Positions 61,086 to 64,000 of a stretch of DNA of 64,000 bases are shown piece after piece; within the stretch, counting starts at the first letter, position 1, and each line of letters begins with the position of its first letter. The DNA is from Tubulanus polymorphus (lineage: Eukaryota; Nemertea; Palaeonemertea; Tubulaniformes; Tubulanidae). The notes below the pieces were generated by a model, which saw only the letters and a list, made by a program, of their open reading frames with translations, ran no database searches and had not been told where the DNA came from. The position numbers and the translations under genes are program-made. The stretch is taken from the NCBI RefSeq assembly GCF_964204645.1, contig NC_134025.1, positions 13,707,001 through 13,771,000 on the forward strand, in the 5' to 3' direction.

Positions 61086-62340
61086 GTAAAACTAGGGGTC
61101 CAGGGACACCATGCCCACTTGGGAAGTGGTTCCAAATGCTCAACAATCCAACAATTTCAATATTCAACGCCCCCTGGTGACTATATACAAAAACCAATGA
61201 CCTTGAAGCTCACCACAATCATAGAACATGTCAGCAGCTACGATTTTGTAATTGATTGTGATAAAAAAATATGCCTCGTTACCAATTTAATATGGAAATA
61301 CTAACTTATTCTACTATTTAACGCCCCCTGGTGACCACACTCAAAACCCAATGACCTCGAAACTTACAACAATCATAGAACATGTCATGAACTACAACTT
61401 TGCAATTGATCATGGTAACAAAATATGCTCAGGTACCAATATAATAAGGAAATATTAAGTTATTCTACTATTCAACGCCCCCTGGTGACCATATAGAATA
61501 ACTATTGTCCTTAAAACTCTCAACAATCATAGATGATGTCATGAGCTACAATTTTCCAATTGATTGTGGTTACAAAATATGCATAGGTACGAATATAATA
61601 TAGAAATGCTAAGATATTGCATTATTCAATGCCCCCTGGTGGCCATATACAAAATCCAATGACCTTGAAACTCACCACAATCATAGAACACGTTATGAGC
61701 TACAACTTTCTAAATGATTGTGGTAAAAAAAAAAAATACGCTTAGGTATCAATATAATGTGGAAAAACTTTTTTAAACCTACGAATGAGTACTGATGACA
61801 CCAAGATGGCCGCCAATTGCGTCATAATTGGCTGATGAAAAATACCTGTCTCAGGTATAAAACATCCCTTTCCAAAGGATACCCATCACAAATTGCAATG
61901 AGAAATGGTAAACCAGTAGGAAGCTACGGGACTTAGAATTCGGGCAGAAATTAACATTTTTGGGCACTAAAAAGGTCATAGGACGGCCATCTTGAGTCCG
62001 ATCGACCCAATTTTTCTTAAGCTGATGGGCCCTGGGGGGATTCACATATATCCAAAAGATCAAGGTAATTGATCAAAGCGTCTTCAAAATTTTCCTCAAA
62101 AAGTTCAAAAATGTGTAAAAAGTGCTGATTTTGGCGAACAATAATGGCTGCCAGTCGGCCATCTTGAATCTGACAGGGCCAGTTTTTGGGCTAACGATGT
62201 GTCTAGGGTAGATGCATGTGTAACCCAAATATCAAGACATTACCTTGAAGCGTCTTCAAAACTTCCCAAAATAACTGGATTCCGTCTACGGACAAACGGA
62301 CGAAAAGTGAACGCAATAAAGTCCCAAGTGGGCTAAAAAG
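61086..62340 (+). mobile_element. R154 element, most complete copy
   Basis: This begins AAACTAGGGGTCCAGGGA with CCCACTTGGGA at 61114-61124, and ends with TCCCAAGTGGG at 62322-62332, its exact reverse complement. Four tandem units start with (C/T)GCCCCCTGGTG at 61168, 61322, 61476 and 61630, exactly 154 bases apart each time. Each contains AATGACCTTGAAACTCACC-like and CAATCATAGAACATGTCA-like blocks. From about 61,780 a non-tandem part follows, with AAGATGGCCGCCAATTGCG, GGCCATCTTGA and CGGACGAAAAGTGAACGC. No reading frame of any length is conserved, so it is non-autonomous. Confidence 0.88.
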
Positions 62341-62341
62341 G

Positions 62342-62461
62342 TGATAAATTTGGTTTTTTTTTGCCCAAAAATTTTGCCAAAAAAATTTCTACCTACCTAC
62401 CGACTCATCCTGAAAAGTTGAGTCAGTGTTACGGCAAACAGACAATTATTTTGGGATGGCC

Positions 62462-62501
<40 letters not shown>

Positions 62502-62502
62502 T
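62342..62502 (+). mobile_element. TAA-tailed short interspersed repeat
   Basis: TACCTACCTACCGACTCATC, GTGTTACGGC and ATTATTTTGGGATGGCC lead into an uninterrupted (TAA)n tail of about 13 units at 62462-62501. It is the inverted counterpart of 60612-60790 and directly follows the R154 terminus. Confidence 0.6.
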
Positions 62503-62619
62503 TAATGGTTTGTCATTGTATTGACCACCCTAGAATCAATTCTGGGGTACATATACACATGCATTATACATTAGATAAAATACAGATACAACATACGGAG
62601 AATCAAATGATATACATAC

Positions 62620-62769
62620 TCATAGATTGGACTCGCTTTCTTCGTTTTTCATAAAAACGTCGAGATTTTGTTCTAACCAAAAACGTTTTTCTGGCAGAAA
62701 TAGTTGTTTGTAGTAGCAGTGGTTTGTTATCATCGAGCTTCGCTTCTTTTGCCATGTCTTCAAAAAATG
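62620..62769 (-). CDS. Probable first coding exon of an unrecognised minus-strand gene
   Basis: On the minus strand an acceptor CATTATTTTATAG precedes 14 non-coding bases, an ATG at 62755-62753, 45 codons and a donor GTATGTATA after one base of the next codon (phase 1). The peptide starts MAKEAKLDDNKPLLLQ and continues with a basic segment, KTFLVRTKSRRFYEKRRKR, as in an N-terminal cytoplasmic region or nuclear localisation signal. The phase matches the 53557-53649 exon, allowing a three-exon model with a roughly 9-kb first intron, but other exons may lie between. The frame would also run on to a TGA 18 bases further. No homologue is recognised. Confidence 0.4.
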   Translation of the reverse strand, partial: HFLKTWQKKRSSMITNHCYYKQLFLPEKRFWLEQNLDVFMKNEESESNL

Positions 62770-63025
62770 CTATAAAATAATGAGATTTCTTCTGTAGTCT
62801 TAGTCCTTGGATTCTAGACAAAAAACCCTTTAGGCCAAAAAAATTATAGGTACTTTATTTCTCATCAGACCGTTTTTATAAGCCATGACAAGGACAGATA
62901 GGAACATACAGGCTTAAGACAAGGCATCAATACACTGGCACAACGACCTTGAGTTTACGGTAATAAAAAAACCTCACCTCGGGTGTTAGGCTGGACGTTA
63001 ACATGTCAATCATTGGAGAAAATGA

Positions 63026-64000
63026 AAAACTAGGGGTCCAGGGACACCATGCCCACTTGGGAAGTGGTTTTAAATGTTCAAAAAATCTAACAATTTCAAT
63101 ATTCAATGCCCCCTGGTGACCATATACTAAACCTATGACCTTGAAACTCACCACAATCATAGAACATGTCAGCAGCTACGATTTTGTAATTTATTGTAAT
63201 AACAAAATATGCCTCGTTACTAATTAACCCATTAGCACTCAGGAAATGCAATGCAGAGTCAATTACTCCATAGAAAATCCAAAGTAAAATCCAATTTCAT
63301 CAGGATACCGAATTTTGTAGTAAATAGTCTAGGCTATCATATGATGTAAGATTTGATGAGGTGGGCCACAAAAATCGTGTCCTTTTGCCCCCCGAAATTC
63401 ATCCAAACTTACTTGGATTTGAAGTGAGCGCTCAGTTGTGTCATGTTCAAATCATAGAACATGTCATGAGCAACAACTTTGCAATTGATCATGTTAACAA
63501 AATATGTCTAGGTACCAATATGATAAGGAAACACTAAGTTATTCTACTATTCCCCTGGTGACCATATAGAATAACTGTCCTTAAAACTCACCCCAATCAT
63601 AGACGATGTCATAAGCTATAACTTTTGAGCTATAACAATTGATTGTGGTAACAAAATATGCATAGGTGCAAATATAATATAGAAATTAAATTATAAGTTA
63701 TTGTATTATTCAACGCCTCCTGGTGGCAATATACAAAAACCATTGACTTTGAAACTCACCAAAATCATAGAACACATTATGAGCTACAACTTTCCAATAG
63801 ATTGTGTTAACAAAATGTGCTTAAGTATCAGTATAATCCCACCTACAAATGAGTACTGATGACACCAAGATGGCCGCCAATTCCGTCATAATTGGCTGAT
63901 CAAAAATATCTGTCTCCGGTATAAAAGATCCCTTTCCAAAGAATTCCCAACACAAATTGCAATGAGAAATGGCAAACCAGTAGGAAGCTACATGACTCAG
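63026..64000 (+). mobile_element. R154 element, truncated by the window end
   Basis: This starts AAACTAGGGGTCCAGGGACA with CCCACTTGGGAAG and runs through diverged tandem units (markers at 63107, about 63,551 and 63,714) into the AAGATGGCCGCCAATT non-tandem part, still continuing at 64000. It contains an insertion at about 63,226-63,450. Confidence 0.8.
63226..63450. mobile_element. Insertion inside the last R154 copy
   Basis: Foreign sequence starting TTAACCCATTAGCACTCA interrupts an R154 unit, which resumes with CAAATCATAGAACATGTC. A TTAA edge and an internal GTGAGCGCTCAG are compatible with a piggyBac-type MITE, but the right terminus is not clearly inverted, so the class is uncertain. Confidence 0.4.

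Overview
This window looks like nuclear DNA from an invertebrate animal, with split genes, GT-AG introns, AT-rich non-coding sequence and many fossil transposons. I cannot name the species. A repeat terminus with a GGCCCGCGGGCC-type palindrome followed by CTCTTGTT recalls sequences I associate with mollusc and related lophotrochozoan genomes, but that is recollection and was not searched.

Two genes are recognisable. At the left, on the + strand, are the last four coding exons of PDSS2 (702-897, 988-1215, 1896-2039, 10698-10856), the non-catalytic-looking subunit of the prenyl diphosphate synthase that makes the ubiquinone side chain. Its earlier exons lie outside the window. Its last intron is 8.7 kb because it holds a decayed CR1/L2-like LINE (about 5603-9958), a tRNA-like SINE, tandem repeats and MITEs. 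In the middle is a complete Sp6-9 (Sp8/Sp9-type) zinc-finger transcription factor gene on the + strand: a seven-codon first coding exon at 32867-32887, a 4.2-kb intron, and one large exon at 37111-38373, giving a 427-residue protein. The roughly 20 kb upstream of it is mostly unique, gene-poor DNA that could hold cis-regulatory elements.

The right third (about 43-64 kb) is repeat-rich. A family called R154 here dominates: about 1.25 kb, with internal units exactly 154 bp apart in the best copy and inverted CCCACTTGGGA/TCCCAAGTGGG near its ends. There are also foldback MITEs, two related GTCGCAA-rich elements, TAA-tailed short repeats, and a 114-bp perfect inverted repeat around a long (TA)n tract. 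Among these sit several short minus-strand frames with good splice sites (62620-62769, 53557-53649, 52585-52757) whose phases agree, suggesting an unrecognised minus-strand gene. Another possible terminal exon lies on the + strand at 23640-23913.

No CRISPR array, rRNA, convincing tRNA gene or bacterial-type operon was seen. Coordinates of repeats are approximate where copies are diverged. All family assignments come from reading the sequence, without database searches.
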